From positions 1 through 64,000 of the forward strand of contig NZ_JAMJPK010000004.1 in the NCBI RefSeq assembly GCF_023554995.1: 64,000 nt of DNA, in the 5' to 3' direction. Position 1 is the first letter of the stretch. Each line of letters opens with the position of its first letter. This stretch comes from Halomonas gemina (GTDB lineage: Bacteria > Pseudomonadota > Gammaproteobacteria > Pseudomonadales > Halomonadaceae). Under the pieces are notes generated by a model. It was not told the origin of the DNA, did no database searches, and worked only from the letters and a program-made list of their open reading frames with translations. A program made the position numbers and the translations under genes. This document shows, in pieces, positions 1 through 10,087 of this stretch.

Positions 1-352
1 ACGGCGACGACGGATCTCACGTTCGGTACTTGGGGACGTCATGGATAGGTGCCCACTTATTAATAGATGGGCACCTAATGTGGCCGGCCAGGGCCTCCCG
101 CGTAAGGTGTGTTCACCGGCCGCTTACGGCCATGAAGCGGGCGGCACGAAACAAAGTCGCAGTTCGCGGTAGGCTCTTGGGTGCCGCCGGTTATGGCTAT
201 AGTTATATAAGTCTCGCCTGATCGTCCGCTTCTGGCCGAAATGAGACATTCACCTTGTTGGAAAATATCCCATTTCCTTCTTCAAAGGTGTTTGCTGTCG
301 CCATTGTGGGCGCGCCTTGATTGATCGCTGGCCGGAGGCCGCGAAGGGCGCG
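1..352. other. Gene-free left edge with one perfect hairpin
   Basis: No reading frame here looks like a real protein. The only clear structure is a perfect 10-bp inverted repeat, TAGGTGCCCA at 46-55 and its complement at 68-77, around a 12-base AT-rich loop. No U-tract follows it. The stretch at about 185-215 is AT-rich and could hold a promoter for something left of the window, but no clear -35/-10 pair is visible. Confidence 0.4.
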
Positions 353-1093
353 TTACAGCGTCTCCGCCAGGAGCATGGCGAGTCGCTTGTGGTGCAGGGC
401 ATCGGCGGCCGCGTCATAGGAAGGGGCGTCCTTGGCGGTGAAGCCGTGGGCCGCTCCCTTGTAGAGCTCCGTGGTGAAGTGCACGCCGGCTTGGGCCAGC
501 GCCTCATCCATGCGGGCGATCTGCTCGGGAGGCAGCAGCGCATCCTGGTCGGCATGGCCGAAATAGACCCGCGCCTCGATGGTATCGACCACATGCACGG
601 GACTGTCGGGGTCGTCGGCCTGCGCCAGGCCAGCCGAGTGAAAGCCGGCCGCGGCGGCCACGCGGCCGGGGTGTTGGGCTGCCATGCGCAGTGCGAAGGC
701 GCCGGTCATGCAGTAGCCGACCACGCCCACCTTGCCGTGTGCGAACTCGGCTTCGCTATCGAGGCATTCCAGCAGGGCGGCGAAGTCTCGGCGCTGTGCC
801 TCGGGTGTCAGGCGGGCGGCATACGCGAGCAGGGTCGGCCGTACGTCGGGGTCGCGAAAGGACGTGCCCTCCGGTACCACGGTGCCCGCTGCGTCGCGAT
901 AGTAGAGGTTGGGCATCAGCACGGTGTAGCCGTTGTCCGCGATCCGCTGGGCCTTCTCGAGATAGCAGGGGCGCAGGCCGCCGATATCAGTGAACAGCAC
1001 CACGGCGGGCAGCGGGCCGGCGGCGTCACCGGGCGTGACGATATGGGCGTCGATGGTGCCGTCGGCGGCGGGAATGTCGATGGCGCGAGACAT
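353..1093 (-). CDS. Dienelactone hydrolase family protein
   Basis: This is an alpha/beta hydrolase of the dienelactone hydrolase (DLH) family, 246 residues, close to the family's usual length, with no signal peptide, so probably cytoplasmic. The family's Cys-Asp-His triad can be placed: the nucleophile Cys128 in GYCMTG, an Asp at 182 or 184 in HADQD, and His216 in GAAHGF. The start at 1093 is chosen because the DLH fold begins there and GGAG lies upstream; an upstream in-frame ATG at 1126 would add 11 residues with no homology. It lies 53 bases downstream of cdd on the same strand and may be the last gene of the nucleoside operon, but it has no obvious role there. The substrate cannot be told from sequence. 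Confidence 0.85.
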   Translation of the reverse strand: MSRAIDIPAADGTIDAHIVTPGDAAGPLPAVVLFTDIGGLRPCYLEKAQRIADNGYTVLMPNLYYRDAAGTVVPEGTSFRDPDVRPTLLAYAARLTPEAQRRDFAALLECLDSEAEFAHGKVGVVGYCMTGAFALRMAAQHPGRVAAAAGFHSAGLAQADDPDSPVHVVDTIEARVYFGHADQDALLPPEQIARMDEALAQAGVHFTTELYKGAAHGFTAKDAPSYDAAADALHHKRLAMLLAETL

Positions 1094-1146
1094 GAGCAGG
1101 CTCCGGGTGACGATGGCGATAGGCAAAAGCTTAGCGACTGCACCCC

Positions 1147-1569
1147 CTAGTCATGAAGGGCCTCGGGGCTTAGGTTCTCGGGCCCGAAGGAGTCCGGCAG
1201 CAGCGCCTCCATGTCGTACTCCTTGAGCAGCCGGCCCTCGGCGTCCACCACCCGGATGCGGGTCTCGGGGGTGGCGAACTCGCGGATCCGCTGGCGGCAG
1301 TCGCCGCAGGGCGTGCAGAGGTGCCGGCCGGGTCCGATCACCCACACCTCGCGCAGCTGGCGTTCGCCGGCGCTGGCCATGGCGGCGATGGCCGAGGCCT
1401 CGGCGCAGATTCCCTTGTAGTGGGCCACCTCGACGTTGGCGCCACCGTAGCGTGTGCCGCTCTCGCTGACCACCAGCGCCCCCACCGGGTGGTGGGAGTA
1501 GGGGGCATAGGCGCGCTCGCGCACCGCCAGTAGCGCCGCGATGATGGTGGGATCGGCGGCATCGTTCAT
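1147..1569 (-). CDS. cdd: Cytidine deaminase
   Basis: Zinc-dependent hydrolytic deaminase converting cytidine and deoxycytidine to uridine and deoxyuridine, a cytosolic pyrimidine salvage step. At 140 residues it belongs to the short tetrameric class. The zinc site is complete: Cys55 in the CAE motif with catalytic Glu57, then Cys88 and Cys91 in PCGDC. Its ATG overlaps the deoD stop (ATGA), so it is translationally coupled to the deo genes. Deaminated nucleosides can pass to the phosphorylases encoded next to it. Nothing appears truncated. Confidence 0.93.
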   Translation of the reverse strand: MNDAADPTIIAALLAVRERAYAPYSHHPVGALVVSESGTRYGGANVEVAHYKGICAEASAIAAMASAGERQLREVWVIGPGRHLCTPCGDCRQRIREFATPETRIRVVDAEGRLLKEYDMEALLPDSFGPENLSPEALHD

Positions 1570-2300
1570 GGCGTTACCTCCCGGGCGGCATCATCGCGCA
1601 GCACGGCATCCAGCGCGATCCGTATCATGTCGTCGAAGCTGCGCTCTCGCGCGGTGCTGTCCAGGGAATCGCCCCTGAGGATATGGTCCGAGACGGTGCA
1701 GACGGTGGCCGCGCGGGCGCCGAACTCGGCGGCGACGCCGTAGAGGCCGGCGGCCTCCATCTCCACGCCGACGATGCCGTAGCGCCTGAGCAGCTCGGCG
1801 GTCTCGGGGCGCGGGTCGTAGAAGAGATCCGCCGAGAAGAGGTTGCCGATCTTCGTCGTCACGCCGAGGTCATCGGCGGCGTCGGCCAGGGCGCGCGTCA
1901 GCGCGAAGTCGGCGGTGGCGGCGAAGTCCATGCCGCCGAAGCGCGTGCGGTTGACCCCGGAGTCGGTGCAGGCGCCCAGCCCGATCACCACGTCGCGCAC
2001 CGCCACATCGTCGCGTACCGCGCCGCAGGAGCCGACGCGGATCAGCGTGCCGACGTCGTACTCGGTGATCAGCTCCTTGGCATAGATGGAGACCGAGGGG
2101 ATGCCCATGCCATGGCCCATCACCGAGATCTCGCGGCCCTTGTAGCGCCCCGTGTAGCCGGACATGCTGCGCACCCTGTTGACCTGGCGGACCTCGTCGA
2201 GAAAGGTCTCGGCGATGTAGCGGGCGCGCAGCGGGTCGCCGGGCATCAGCACGATATCGGCGAAGTCGCCGCGTTCGGCATCGATATGGGGCGTGGCCAT
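1566..2300 (-). CDS. deoD: Purine nucleoside phosphorylase, DeoD type
   Basis: Phosphorolysis of purine (deoxy)nucleosides to the free base and (deoxy)ribose-1-phosphate. The 244-residue length is that of hexameric bacterial DeoD (about 239 in E. coli). Seen are the N-terminal phosphate-binding MPGDPLRA stretch, the MGHGMGIPS loop, RVGSCGA, the substrate-binding [10 protein letters not shown], and the catalytic Asp region in SDHILRGD. The start ATG shares one base with the deoB stop (TGATG) and the stop overlaps cdd. It is therefore inside a tightly coupled operon whose downstream mutase and aldolase use the sugar phosphate it releases. Confidence 0.95.
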   Translation of the reverse strand: MATPHIDAERGDFADIVLMPGDPLRARYIAETFLDEVRQVNRVRSMSGYTGRYKGREISVMGHGMGIPSVSIYAKELITEYDVGTLIRVGSCGAVRDDVAVRDVVIGLGACTDSGVNRTRFGGMDFAATADFALTRALADAADDLGVTTKIGNLFSADLFYDPRPETAELLRRYGIVGVEMEAAGLYGVAAEFGARAATVCTVSDHILRGDSLDSTARERSFDDMIRIALDAVLRDDAAREVTP

Positions 2301-3583
2301 CAGGGGCCTCCTGTCGCGTCTGAATCGAGGAAAGAGGTGCCGTCGTCCATGGGGGCGAGGCCCAAGTGCGCGGCCAGGCTCTGGCCGATGTCGGCGAAGG
2401 TCTCGCGGGCCCCCAGCGAGCCCGGGGCGAGGCCCGCACCCAGCGCCAGGACCGGGATGTGCTCGCGGGTATGGTCGGTGCCGGTCCAGGTAGGGTCGCA
2501 GCCATGGTCGGCGGTGAGGATCAGTAGGTCATCGTCGTGGAGCCTGTCCAGCAGTTCGGGCAGGCGGGCGTCGAAGGCCTCCAGGGCCGCGGCGTAGCCG
2601 GGCACGTCGCGGCGGTGGCCGTAGACCATGTCGAAGTCGACGAAGTTGGTCATCACCAGCGAGCGGTCTCCTGCCTCGTCCAGGGCCTCGAGGGTCGCGT
2701 CCATCAGGGCGTCATGGCCGCTGGCCTTCATGCTGCGCGTGATGCCGCAGTGGGCGTAGATATCGGCGATCTTGCCGACGGCCACCACCGTGCCACCGTC
2801 GTCATGCAGTTTCTGCAGCACCGTGGGGGCGGGCGGCTCGACGCTGTAGTCGCGCCGGTTGGCGGTGCGCGCGAAGCTTGCCGCGTCGCCGCCGGTCGCC
2901 TTTTCACCGCGAAAGGGGCGGGCGATCACCCGGCCGATGTTGTAGGGCTCGAGCAGGCAGCGGGCGGTCTCGCAGACAGCGTAGAGCCGTTCCAGGCCGA
3001 AGGCCTCCTCGTGGGCGGCGATCTGGAATACCGAGTCCGCCGAGGTATAGACGATGGGCTTGCCGCTCTCGACATGCGCCTCGCCGAGCCGGGCGATGAT
3101 CTCGGTGCCGGAGGCGTGGCAGTTGCCGAGCACCCCGGGCAGGTCGGCCTCGCGTACCAGCGCCTCGAGGAGCTCGGTGGGAAAGCTGTTCTCAGGCTCC
3201 AGGAAGTAGCCCCAGTCGAAACACACCGGCACGCCGGCGATCTCCCAGTGGCCGGAGGGGGTGTCCTTGCCGGAGGAGAGCTCACGGGCATGGCCCCAGG
3301 CGCCGATGACCGCGTCGGGTACCGCGACGCTCTCGGCCCAGCGACCGGTGCTGCCCCGGTGGGCATGAAAGAGCCCCAGCCGGGCGAGGTTCGGCAGCGC
3401 AAGCGGCCCCTTTCGTCGCGCGTCCGGGCCGGTTTCGGGGCCCTGTGGAAGGTCGCACTCCCCGCGAGCGCAGGCGGCGGCGATATGGCCCAGGGTGTCG
3501 GCGCCGGCATCGCCGAAGCGCGCGGCGTCCGGCGTCGCCCCGATGCCGAAGGAGTCGAGCACGAGCACGATGGCGCGGGTCAT
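2300..3583 (-). CDS. deoB: Phosphopentomutase
   Basis: Interconverts (deoxy)ribose-1-phosphate and (deoxy)ribose-5-phosphate, linking the nucleoside phosphorylases to DeoC. It is a 427-residue member of the alkaline phosphatase superfamily metalloenzymes. It starts with the metal-binding [13 protein letters not shown] motif and carries the cap domain and the C-terminal metal ligands in [12 protein letters not shown] and [10 protein letters not shown]. coli DeoB is 407 residues; the extra length is an insertion of about 20 residues near positions 40-60 (around [18 protein letters not shown]). Its ATG overlaps the deoA stop by four bases (ATGA). Active-site motifs look intact. Confidence 0.95.
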   Translation of the reverse strand: MTRAIVLVLDSFGIGATPDAARFGDAGADTLGHIAAACARGECDLPQGPETGPDARRKGPLALPNLARLGLFHAHRGSTGRWAESVAVPDAVIGAWGHARELSSGKDTPSGHWEIAGVPVCFDWGYFLEPENSFPTELLEALVREADLPGVLGNCHASGTEIIARLGEAHVESGKPIVYTSADSVFQIAAHEEAFGLERLYAVCETARCLLEPYNIGRVIARPFRGEKATGGDAASFARTANRRDYSVEPPAPTVLQKLHDDGGTVVAVGKIADIYAHCGITRSMKASGHDALMDATLEALDEAGDRSLVMTNFVDFDMVYGHRRDVPGYAAALEAFDARLPELLDRLHDDDLLILTADHGCDPTWTGTDHTREHIPVLALGAGLAPGSLGARETFADIGQSLAAHLGLAPMDDGTSFLDSDATGGP

Positions 3584-4920
3584 GGTGCCTCCCGTCGGAT
3601 GATGTCATGGATCAGGGGTGGGGGCGTGGCGGGGCCGTCGGCTACCCGGATGGCCTCGCGGACCTGCCGGGCGGCCCGGTCGGCGTCCGCAGCGCTGGCG
3701 GCGTGAGCCAGCGCCAGCGGGCGCTCGGCGTCCACCGCCTCGCCCAGGGAGGCGATGTGCGACAGCCCGACTGCGGGGTCGATGGCTTCGCCGGGGGCGC
3801 GCCGGCCGCCGCCGAGGGCCACCACGGCCAGGCCCAGCGCGCGGGTGTCCATGGCCTGGACCCGGCCCGGTTGCTCGGCATGCACCGCGCGGGTCACCGG
3901 CGCCTCGGGCAGGTGGTGGCCGGGGCGTTCGAGCAGGTCACCGGGCCCGCCGAGGCCGGCTACCATCTGCGCGAAGCGCTCGGCGGCCGCCCCCGAGGCC
4001 AGCGCCTCGTCGAGCCGCGCCATGGCCGCGTCCCGGGAATCGGCCAGCCGGCCGGCCAGCAGCAGCTCGGCGGCCAGGTCGCGGGTCACTGCCAGCAGGC
4101 GGCCGTGGCGCTTCTCGCCGCCGAGCAGGCGCAGCGCCTCGCGCACCTCAAGGGCATTGCCCGCGCAGGGAGCCAGCGGCTGGCTCATGTCGGTGACCAG
4201 TGCCGTCGTGGGGGTGCCGGCCTGGCTTGCCACCTCGGCAATGGTTTGCGCCAATTCCATCGATGCCTCTGCGGTGGGCATAAAGGCCCCGCTGCCGGTC
4301 TTGACGTCCATCACCAGGGCATCCAGGCCGCAGGCCAGCTTCTTGCCGAGGATCGAGCTGACGATCAGCGGCAGCGACTCCACGGTGGCGGTGACGTCGC
4401 GCACCGCATAGAGGCGCCGGTCGGCCGGCGCCAGGTCGGCGGTCTGGCCGATGATCGCCACGCCCACCTCCTTGACCAGTCGGCGGAAGGTGGCGGTGTC
4501 CGGGGTGACCGAGTAGCCGGGGATCGCCTCGAGCTTGTCCAGGGTGCCGCCGGTGTGGCCCAGGCCGCGGCCGGAGATCATCGGCACGTGCCCGCCGCAG
4601 GCGGCGATCCAGGGGCCGAGCACCAGCGAGACGAGGTCGCCCACGCCGCCGGTGGAGTGCTTGTCGAGCACCGGCCCGGGCAGGTCGAGGCCGGACCAGT
4701 CGAGCACCTCGCCGGAGTCGCGGATCGCCTCGGTCAAGGCCACCGTCTCCTCGGCATCCATGCCTCGCAGGAAGACCGCCATGGCCAGGGCCCCCACCTG
4801 GGCATCCGAGAGGCTACCGTCGCGGATGCCGGCGACCAGCTGCCGGATCGCCTCGCGGTCGAGTGCGCGGCCGTCACGCTTGGCGCGGATCAGCTCCTGG
4901 GGGAGAGCCTGGGCGTCCAT
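3580..4920 (-). CDS. deoA: Thymidine phosphorylase
   Basis: Phosphorolysis of thymidine (and deoxyuridine) to the base and 2-deoxyribose-1-phosphate, in the cytosol. 446 residues, typical of the homodimeric family (440 in E. coli). Visible are the phosphate-binding KHSTGGVGD and [17 protein letters not shown] stretches, the VKTGSGAFM motif, and the C-terminal alpha/beta domain. The start at 4920 is fixed by a one-base overlap with the deoC stop (TGATG) and by homology beginning [11 protein letters not shown]; an open frame upstream to 5028 lies over deoC and is a shadow. Its 3' end overlaps deoB by four bases. Confidence 0.95.
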   Translation of the reverse strand: MDAQALPQELIRAKRDGRALDREAIRQLVAGIRDGSLSDAQVGALAMAVFLRGMDAEETVALTEAIRDSGEVLDWSGLDLPGPVLDKHSTGGVGDLVSLVLGPWIAACGGHVPMISGRGLGHTGGTLDKLEAIPGYSVTPDTATFRRLVKEVGVAIIGQTADLAPADRRLYAVRDVTATVESLPLIVSSILGKKLACGLDALVMDVKTGSGAFMPTAEASMELAQTIAEVASQAGTPTTALVTDMSQPLAPCAGNALEVREALRLLGGEKRHGRLLAVTRDLAAELLLAGRLADSRDAAMARLDEALASGAAAERFAQMVAGLGGPGDLLERPGHHLPEAPVTRAVHAEQPGRVQAMDTRALGLAVVALGGGRRAPGEAIDPAVGLSHIASLGEAVDAERPLALAHAASAADADRAARQVREAIRVADGPATPPPLIHDIIRREAP

Positions 4921-5696
4921 CAGTAGCCCCCGGATGTCGCATCGTCGCCGGCGTCGACCCGCAGGGTCTGCAGCAGGTTGCCGAGCAGCCCCGAGGCGCC
5001 GAAGCGCATGTGGGCCGGGGTGATCCACGTCACGCCCATCAGGCGCTCGGCGAGCTGCAGGTAGGCCAGGGCGTCCTCGACGGTGCGCACGCCGCCCGCG
5101 GCCTTGAAGCCCACGTCGCGGCCGCTGTCGCGGATCACGGTCAGCAGGAGCTCGGCCGCTTCCAGGGTGGCATTGACCGCCACCTTGCCGGTGGAGGTCT
5201 TGAGAAAGTCGGCGCCGCCCTCCAGCGCCAGCTCGCCGGCGCGGCGGATCAGGGCCGGGTCCTTCAGCTCGCCGGTCTCAAGGATCACCTTGAGCAGGGC
5301 ATCGCCGGCGGCCTGCTTGCAGGCCGCGACCAGCTCGCGGCCGGTCTCCTCGTCGCCGGCCATCAGCGCACGCCAGGGAAAGACCACGTCGACCTCATCG
5401 GCGCCGGAGGCCGCGGCCGCGCGGGTCTCGCGGGCGGCCGCCATGATGTCGTCGCCACCCTGGGGGAAGTTGGTGACCGTGGCCACCTTGACGATGCCCT
5501 CGAGGCCATGAGCCTTCAGCGCACGTCGCGCGGTGACCACGAAGGCCGGGTAGATGCAGACCGCCGCCGGCGTGCCGGCGGGCGTCTTCGCCTGCTGGCA
5601 GAGTGCCTCGATGGTGGCGTCGCTGTCGTCGTCGTTGAGGCTGGTGAGGTCCATCAGCGCCAGGGCCTGGCGCGCGGCCTGCTGCAGTTCGGTCAT
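4920..5696 (-). CDS. deoC: Deoxyribose-phosphate aldolase
   Basis: Class I Schiff-base aldolase splitting 2-deoxyribose-5-phosphate into acetaldehyde and glyceraldehyde-3-phosphate, the exit of the pathway to central metabolism. 258 residues (259 in E. coli). Key residues are visible in their motifs: the Schiff-base Lys in FLKTSTGKV, the Asp in [10 protein letters not shown], and the second Lys in [11 protein letters not shown]. The start at 5696 matches family length; the same frame stays open upstream to 6527 but there it is antisense-like shadow of the transporter gene. No strong Shine-Dalgarno sequence precedes it, so the true start could differ slightly. Confidence 0.94.
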   Translation of the reverse strand: MTELQQAARQALALMDLTSLNDDDSDATIEALCQQAKTPAGTPAAVCIYPAFVVTARRALKAHGLEGIVKVATVTNFPQGGDDIMAAARETRAAAASGADEVDVVFPWRALMAGDEETGRELVAACKQAAGDALLKVILETGELKDPALIRRAGELALEGGADFLKTSTGKVAVNATLEAAELLLTVIRDSGRDVGFKAAGGVRTVEDALAYLQLAERLMGVTWITPAHMRFGASGLLGNLLQTLRVDAGDDATSGGY

Positions 5697-5773
5697 GGAG
5701 CGTCCATTGGTTGAGTGAAAGGGAAAGGGAGGGCCGACACCATGCCCGAGGCAGTGCTGCCGGCGTGTAAAGT

Positions 5774-7039
5774 CTAGGCCAGGGCCAGGAAGAAACCGGC
5801 GATGGAGGCCGACATCAGGTTGGAGAGGGTGCCGGCCAGTACCGCCTTGAGGCCGAAGCGGGCGATCTCGTGGCGGCGGCTCGGGGCGATGCTGCCAAGG
5901 CCCCCGAGCAGGATGGCGATGGAGGAGAGGTTGGCGAAGCCGCACAGGGCGAAGGAGAGGATCGCCATGGTATGGGGCGTCATCGCCTGGCCGGTGGCGG
6001 CCACCAGCTCCTCGCCGCTCAGGTAGGGGCCGAGATTGATGAAGGCCACGAACTCGTTGACCACCACCTTCTGGCCGATGAAGGAGCCGGCCAGGGTCGC
6101 CTCCTCCCAGGGCACGCCGAGCAGGAAGGCCAGCGGGGCGAAGAGCCAGCCGAGGATCCACTCCAGGCTCAGCGCCTCGAAGCCGAACCAGCCACCGATG
6201 CCGCCGAGCATGCCGTTGATCAGCGCGATCAGGCCGATGAAGGCGAGCAGCATGGCCCCCACGTTGGCGGCGAGCTTGAGGCCCGAGGTGGCCCCGGCTG
6301 CGGCGGCGTCGAGCACGTTGCTGGGCTGGTCCTCGTCCTCTTCCCGTTCCTCCTCGATCTTCGAGACGCTGTCCTCGGGCTCGCGGGTCTCGGGCATGAT
6401 CAGCTTGGCGAACAGCAACCCGCCCGGGGCGGCCATGAAGGAGGCGGCCACCAGGTATTCCATGGGCACGCCCATGGCGGCGTAGCCGGCCAGCACCGAG
6501 CCGGCCACCGAGGCCAGCCCGCCGCACATCACCGCGAACAGCTGCGAGGGGGTCATGCGGGCGATGAAGGGACGCACCACCAGCGGCGCCTCGGTCTGGC
6601 CGACGAAGATGTTGGCGGTAGCGGAGAGCGACTCGGTGCGCGAGGTGCCCAGCGCCTTATGCAGGGCGCCGCCGAGCAGGCGGATCACCCACTGCATGAT
6701 CCCCAGGTAGTAGAGCACGGCGATCAGCGACGAGAAGAAGATGATCACCGGCAGCACCTTGATGGCGAAGACGAAGCCGACGCTGTCGACCTCGGCCAGG
6801 CCGCCGAAGACGAAGCCGATGCCGTCGTTGGCGTAGAGCACCACCTGGCTGACGCCGTCGGAGATGGTCTGGAGCACCGTCTGGCCGAAGGGCACATAGA
6901 GCACGAAGGCGCCGATGCCGGCCTGGATGGCGAAGGCACCGACCACGGTCCTCAGGCGGATGGCGCGGCGATCGTAGGAGAAGACGAGGGCGATGGCCAC
7001 GAGGGTCGCCATCCCCACCAGGCTCATGAAGAGGGTCAT
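5774..7039 (-). CDS. Concentrative nucleoside transporter, NupC family
   Basis: Inner-membrane cation/nucleoside symporter of the CNT family, 421 residues, with an N-terminal pair of helices, a gate domain and a C-terminal transport domain. Family motifs are visible: [12 protein letters not shown] in the first half and VVNEFVAF plus [12 protein letters not shown] in the second, which in the family line the nucleoside and cation sites. An acidic stretch ([13 protein letters not shown], about residues 225-237) forms an unusually charged loop between membrane segments. It is the first gene of the deo operon, 77 bases ahead of deoC, and faces deoR across a shared control region. Specific nucleoside preference is not decidable. 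Confidence 0.9.
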   Translation of the reverse strand: MTLFMSLVGMATLVAIALVFSYDRRAIRLRTVVGAFAIQAGIGAFVLYVPFGQTVLQTISDGVSQVVLYANDGIGFVFGGLAEVDSVGFVFAIKVLPVIIFFSSLIAVLYYLGIMQWVIRLLGGALHKALGTSRTESLSATANIFVGQTEAPLVVRPFIARMTPSQLFAVMCGGLASVAGSVLAGYAAMGVPMEYLVAASFMAAPGGLLFAKLIMPETREPEDSVSKIEEEREEDEDQPSNVLDAAAAGATSGLKLAANVGAMLLAFIGLIALINGMLGGIGGWFGFEALSLEWILGWLFAPLAFLLGVPWEEATLAGSFIGQKVVVNEFVAFINLGPYLSGEELVAATGQAMTPHTMAILSFALCGFANLSSIAILLGGLGSIAPSRRHEIARFGLKAVLAGTLSNLMSASIAGFFLALA

Positions 7040-7103
7040 GGGGCACCTATCTGACTGGGCGGCCTGGGGCGGCAGGCATCCGGATGAGTGTAAGGTGAAA
7101 TCT

Positions 7104-7130
7104 ATAACATTTGGTGTTATTTTTCTAACA
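7104..7130. promoter_or_regulatory. DeoR-type operator between the transporter gene and deoR
   Basis: Two overlapping inverted repeats lie in the 128-base divergent region. ATAACA-N5-TGTTAT is at 7104-7120. TGTTATTTTTCTAACA is at 7115-7130 and matches the E. coli DeoR operator (TGTTAGAATTCTAACA, recalled) at 13 of 16 positions. The TAACAT half-sites at 7105 and 7126 are 21 bases apart, two helical turns. This is probably where the adjacent DeoR controls both its own gene and the deo operon. Confidence 0.7.
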
Positions 7131-7167
7131 TCTTTCCACCATCGGGCCGTCAGGGGAGTCGCAGGAC

Positions 7168-7920
7168 ATGAACGAACGCACTGCCCGGCGCCTCGCCCGG
7201 CTGAGTGATGCCCTGGCCCGCGGCGGGAGCTTGCGCCTGCAGGATGCCGCGGCGCTGTGCGGTGTCTCGGAGATGACCATTCGCCGCGACCTGGCCGCCG
7301 GGGAGGGCGGGCTGCGGCTTATGGGCGGCTACCTGGTGCGCAGTGACGACCCGCGCTATGCGCCGGTCTACGACCTGGCGGCCCAGCAGGATCGCCATGC
7401 CGGGGCCAAGCGTCGGCTCTGCGAGCGGGCGGCCCGATGCATCGAGCCCGGCGACACCCTGTTCATCGACTGCGGCACGACGCTGATGCCGCTGGCCGCG
7501 GGGCTGCCGGCCGACCAGTCGTTGACCGTGGTGACCTATGCCCTGAACGTGGCCGATTCGGTGAGCGTGCTGCCCGGGGTGCGCCTGATCCTGCTGGGCG
7601 GGGTCTACCATGGCTCGTCGCGCTCCTTCGCCAGCGAGACAATGGGCGATGCCATCCGACGCCTCGGTATCAACAAGGCCTTCCTCTCCGCGGCGGGCGT
7701 GCACCGGCAGAAGGGCCTGAGCTGCTTCCACTTCCATGAGGTGGCGCCCAAGCAGGCGGCGATCGCCACCGCCGCACATCGCCTGCTGGTGGTGGACGAG
7801 AGCAAGCTGGGGGTGATTCGCCCGGCGCGCTTCGCCGGGCTCGACGAGGTCGACGAGGTCATCACCGACGGCCAGGTTGCCGCGGCTGGTGGGCCGGCAT
7901 CACGCGCCGCCGAAACCTGA
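7168..7920 (+). CDS. deoR: DeoR-family repressor of the deo operon
   Basis: Transcription regulator of the DeoR/GlpR family, 250 residues. An N-terminal winged helix-turn-helix (about residues 5-57, with [19 protein letters not shown] as recognition region) is followed by a C-terminal sugar-phosphate sensor domain of the isomerase-like fold, with [10 protein letters not shown] and the VVDESKLG motif near the end. The effector in E. coli is deoxyribose-5-phosphate. It is divergent from the nucleoside transporter/deo operon, and an E. coli-like DeoR operator lies between them, which supports the functional assignment over other DeoR-family roles. Confidence 0.88.
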   Translation: MNERTARRLARLSDALARGGSLRLQDAAALCGVSEMTIRRDLAAGEGGLRLMGGYLVRSDDPRYAPVYDLAAQQDRHAGAKRRLCERAARCIEPGDTLFIDCGTTLMPLAAGLPADQSLTVVTYALNVADSVSVLPGVRLILLGGVYHGSSRSFASETMGDAIRRLGINKAFLSAAGVHRQKGLSCFHFHEVAPKQAAIATAAHRLLVVDESKLGVIRPARFAGLDEVDEVITDGQVAAAGGPASRAAET

Positions 7921-8044
7921 CCGGCTTGCAGGCTTCGACCGGATCTCCTGGCTACGTTGAGAGTTTTTGGCGTGGATCAAGGCGAAGCACACAGGGCGTT
8001 GCTATGTTGGTTCTACAATCCCCTGAACCTGCTGGAGAACGTCG

Positions 8045-8728
8045 ATGCAAGCCGCAGATGTCATGACTCCCAACGTGATCACCGTCACTCCCGACAGTGA
8101 AGTCAGCGAGATTGCCAGCCTGCTGCTGGAACACGGCATCAGCGCCGTGCCCGTGGTGGATGCCGACGACAAGGTGCTCGGCATCGTCAGCGAGGGGGAC
8201 CTGATGCGCCGGGTCGAGAACGACACCGACCAGCACAAGTCCTGGTGGCTGAAGCTCTTCAGCGGCGGCGGTGACGCCGTGGATTACGTCAAGAGCCACG
8301 GCCGCAAGGCCAGCGAGATCATGACGCCGCACCCGCTCACCATCGCCGAGGACGAGCCGCTGCACCGCATCGCCTCGCTGCTCGAGAAGCGCCGCATCAA
8401 GCGTGTGCCAGTGGTGCGGGATGGTAGGCTGGTGGGCATCGTCAGCCGTTCCAACCTGCTGCGCGGCTTCTCGGTGAGCCGCCAGCCAGCCGCGGGCGGT
8501 GACGACCGCGCGATCCGTGACGCCATCCTCAAGGAGGTGGACGAGAACACCGGGGTCATGGTCGACCGGCTCAACGTCATCGTGGCCGACGGCAAGGTGC
8601 AACTCTGGGGGCTGGTGGACAGCAAGGAGCAGCGCAAGGCCGTGCAGGTGGCGGCGGAGAATATCGGTGGCGTGACGGAGGTGGAGAACAACCTGGGCTT
8701 CATGCCACGGGGCATGGGCGGCTACTGA
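8045..8728 (+). CDS. CBS-domain pair plus BON domain protein
   Basis: 227-residue soluble protein. Residues about 1-60 and 90-150 form two CBS motifs (MQAADVMTPNVITV and ASEIMTPHPLTI are the repeated starts), a Bateman module that in other proteins binds adenine nucleotides. Residues about 155-225 look like a BON domain (DNVGVMVDRLNVIVADGKVQLWG-like pattern ending in GGVTEVENNL), usually a phospholipid or ligand-binding fold. No catalytic domain is attached. It stands alone, with its own upstream gap and a terminator after it. The role is unknown; a stress or energy-sensing function would be a guess. Confidence 0.85.
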   Translation: MQAADVMTPNVITVTPDSEVSEIASLLLEHGISAVPVVDADDKVLGIVSEGDLMRRVENDTDQHKSWWLKLFSGGGDAVDYVKSHGRKASEIMTPHPLTIAEDEPLHRIASLLEKRRIKRVPVVRDGRLVGIVSRSNLLRGFSVSRQPAAGGDDRAIRDAILKEVDENTGVMVDRLNVIVADGKVQLWGLVDSKEQRKAVQVAAENIGGVTEVENNLGFMPRGMGGY

Positions 8729-8754
8729 GGCCACATCGTCCCGGCGCACGTGAC

Positions 8755-8784
8755 AGCGGGGCGGCCAGATGGCCGCCCCGCTTT
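8755..8784 (+). terminator. Strong hairpin after the CBS/BON gene
   Basis: A perfect inverted repeat, 13 bases at 8755-8767 and 8770-8782, mostly G and C, followed by a short run of T. It lies between the CBS/BON gene and the convergent aminotransferase gene, so it may serve both strands. Confidence 0.75.
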
Positions 8785-8853
8785 CATTAATAGTCAGCTT
8801 TGATGGTCAGCAATGATCAGGCGCGAAGCCCGCGCCCTGAGGGTGCTGACGAC

Positions 8854-9990
8854 TCAGTCGTCGGCGCCCTGCACCTTGGCCAGGGCCGCTTCCAGGCTCT
8901 CGAGGGTGCGCTCCGGATGGTGGAGCTTGTCGAGGCCGAACAGGCCGATGCGGAAGGCGCGATAGTCGTCGCCCTCGTCACACATCAGCGGGACCCCTGC
9001 CGCCACCTGGACACCGGCCGCCAGGAACTTGCCGACGATGCCCTCGTCTTCGGTGTAGCAGACCACCACGCCGGGCGCTTCGAACCCCGGTGCCGCCACG
9101 CTGCGAAAGCCGTGCTCGGCGAGCATGCCGCGCACCCGGCGGCCGACCTCCCACTGCTCGCCACGCACCTTGTCGAAACCGTACTGCTGGGTCTCGCGCA
9201 TCACGTCGCGCAGCTGGCGCAGCCCGTCGGTGGGCAGGGTGGCGTGATAGGCGTGGCCGCCTGCCTCGTAGGTTTCCATGATCGACAGCCACTTCTTCAG
9301 GTCGCAGGCGAAGCTGGTGCTGGTGGTCTCCTCGATGATCTCCCGGGCCTGGCGGGAGAGCATGACCATGCCGCAGCAGGGGCTGGCGCTCCAGCCCTTC
9401 TGCGGGGCACTGACCAGCACGTCGACGCCGATGTCCTGCATGTCGACCCAGAGGGTGCCGGAGGCGATGCAGTCGAGCACGAAGAGCCCGCCCTGCTCGT
9501 GGATGGCGTCGGCGATCTGGCGCAGGTAGTCGTCCGGCAGCAGCATGCCCGAGGCGGTCTCCACGTGGGGGGCGAAGACGATATCGGGCTGCTGGTCATG
9601 GATCGACTCGACCACCTCCTCGATGGCGGGCGGGGCGAAGGGCGAGGTGGGGTCATCCTCGTCGAGGCGACGCGCCTTGAGCACGTTGACCTCGGCGGGG
9701 ATCTTGCCCATCTCGAGGATCTGGCTCCAGCGATAGCTGAACCAGCCGTTGCGGATCACCAGGCATTGGCGCTCTTTGGCGAACTGGCGTGCCACGGCCT
9801 CCATGGCGAAGGTCCCGCTGCCGGGAACGATCACCGTCGAGTGAGCGTTATACACCTCCTTCAGCGTGGAGGAGACGTCGCGCATCACGCCCTGGAAGCT
9901 CTTCGACATGTGGTTCAGTGCGCGGTCGGTGTAGACCACCGAGTACTCGAGCAGTCCATCGGGGTCGACATCGGGTAGCAGTCCGGCCAT
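8854..9990 (-). CDS. Class V PLP-dependent aminotransferase (alanine-glyoxylate/serine-pyruvate type)
   Basis: Fold-type I PLP enzyme of 378 residues. The PLP-binding lysine is probably Lys198 in SAPQKGW, preceded by the Asp of VLDCIASG that pairs with the pyridine nitrogen. N-terminal PGSGTFAMEA forms the phosphate/substrate loop. This family includes alanine-glyoxylate, serine-glyoxylate, serine-pyruvate and 2-aminoethylphosphonate aminotransferases; no neighbour here belongs to a phosphonate or glycine pathway, so the substrate stays open. The gene is convergent with the CBS/BON gene and 97 bases from the next upstream gene. Confidence 0.85.
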   Translation of the reverse strand: MAGLLPDVDPDGLLEYSVVYTDRALNHMSKSFQGVMRDVSSTLKEVYNAHSTVIVPGSGTFAMEAVARQFAKERQCLVIRNGWFSYRWSQILEMGKIPAEVNVLKARRLDEDDPTSPFAPPAIEEVVESIHDQQPDIVFAPHVETASGMLLPDDYLRQIADAIHEQGGLFVLDCIASGTLWVDMQDIGVDVLVSAPQKGWSASPCCGMVMLSRQAREIIEETTSTSFACDLKKWLSIMETYEAGGHAYHATLPTDGLRQLRDVMRETQQYGFDKVRGEQWEVGRRVRGMLAEHGFRSVAAPGFEAPGVVVCYTEDEGIVGKFLAAGVQVAAGVPLMCDEGDDYRAFRIGLFGLDKLHHPERTLESLEAALAKVQGADD

Positions 9991-10087
9991 TTCGTTCTCC
10001 GTGTTGATGTTCGGGGCCTGCTGCGTTCAGGCCCTTCGTCTCCTGAGGATATTCTCATTCCCCTTTGCGGGCCAGCACGGCGGTGCC

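Noticed and set aside
317..1150. Long plus-strand frame of 277 codons
   Set aside because: It is the antisense shadow of the dienelactone hydrolase gene; rich in Gly/Val/Arg with no family motif.
4920..6527. 535-codon minus frame containing deoC
   Set aside because: Only the part from 5696 down is DeoC; the upstream portion overlaps the transporter gene in another frame.
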